The translations under genes and the position numbers were made by a program. Shown in pieces: positions 63,898 through 64,000 of a stretch of DNA of 64,000 nt. Positions within the stretch are counted from its first letter, which is position 1. The number at the start of each line of letters is the position of its first letter. Below the pieces are notes generated by a model that saw nothing but the letters and a program-made list of their open reading frames with translations, did no database searches and had not been told where the DNA came from. This DNA is from Osedax frankpressi (taxonomy: Eukaryota > Annelida > Polychaeta > Sabellida > Siboglinidae). The DNA lies in the NCBI GenBank assembly GCA_964035775.1, contig OZ038318.1, forward strand, positions 5,473,705 through 5,537,704. The letters run 5' to 3'.

Positions 63898-64000
63898 ATG
63901 TTTAAACGCTCGCCACATTTTCGATCAGCACCGCAGCCTAACGCAGAATGAACCTAGAATGAACCTAACGCACGCAATTTCACGAAATCATGTATATTTC

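Larger units (their letters stand above)
61861..64000. other. AT-rich right flank without a recognised gene
   Basis: No coding sequence is recognised. The stretch contains an inverted-repeat element and a GC-rich hairpin, listed separately. TATAAAA just upstream of the ATG at 61860 could be chance in such AT-rich DNA. Confidence 0.5.

Overview
This window is animal nuclear DNA, most likely from an invertebrate. The evidence is spliced genes with GT-AG introns of metazoan families (a BAK-type BCL-2 protein, a TBC1D15-type RabGAP, an NPAT-like histone-locus factor, a small XTBD protein), an intact eukaryotic tRNA-Pro and LINE and inverted-repeat transposon remains. Exons are GC- and CpG-rich, whereas introns and intergenic DNA are strongly AT-rich. 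The species cannot be named from the sequence.

Layout: (1) 1.8-10.1 kb, + strand: a nine-exon gene that best fits NPAT/Mxc; its LisH-coding 5' end is not seen. (2) 10.1-16.6 kb: AT-rich intergenic DNA with a 1.46-kb inverted-repeat element, three small arrays and a decayed coding block of unknown origin (14.4-15.85 kb). (3) 16.6-37.1 kb, + strand: an 18-piece TBC1D15/17-type gene with both catalytic fingers of the TBC domain, interrupted by a 200-N gap. One intron carries an antisense fragment that resembles a zinc transporter. (4) 37.6 kb, - strand: tRNA-Pro(AGG). (5) 38.7 kb, + strand: a single-exon XTBD gene. (6) 61.9-41.7 kb, - strand: a nine-exon BAK-like gene whose BH3, BH1, BH2 and C-terminal anchor lie in successive exons and which seems to have a long, repeat-rich N-terminal extension. 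(7) 61.9-64 kb: AT-rich DNA with a second inverted-repeat element and a perfect GC-rich hairpin.

The gene models were built by eye. Every junction keeps reading phase, and this is the main support for them. The most striking feature of the window is that most introns of the three large genes carry private minisatellites, each with a different unit (4 to 41 bp), many starting at or within tens of bases of the 5' splice site. Repeat units sometimes contain the donor itself. Most long open frames in the window are by-products of these arrays, whose units lack stop codons, and are not genes.

The genes have no obvious shared pathway. NPAT would act in the histone locus body, the TBC protein on Rab7-type GTPases at late endosomes and mitochondria, the BAK-like protein at the mitochondrial outer membrane, and the XTBD protein with the exonuclease XRN2.
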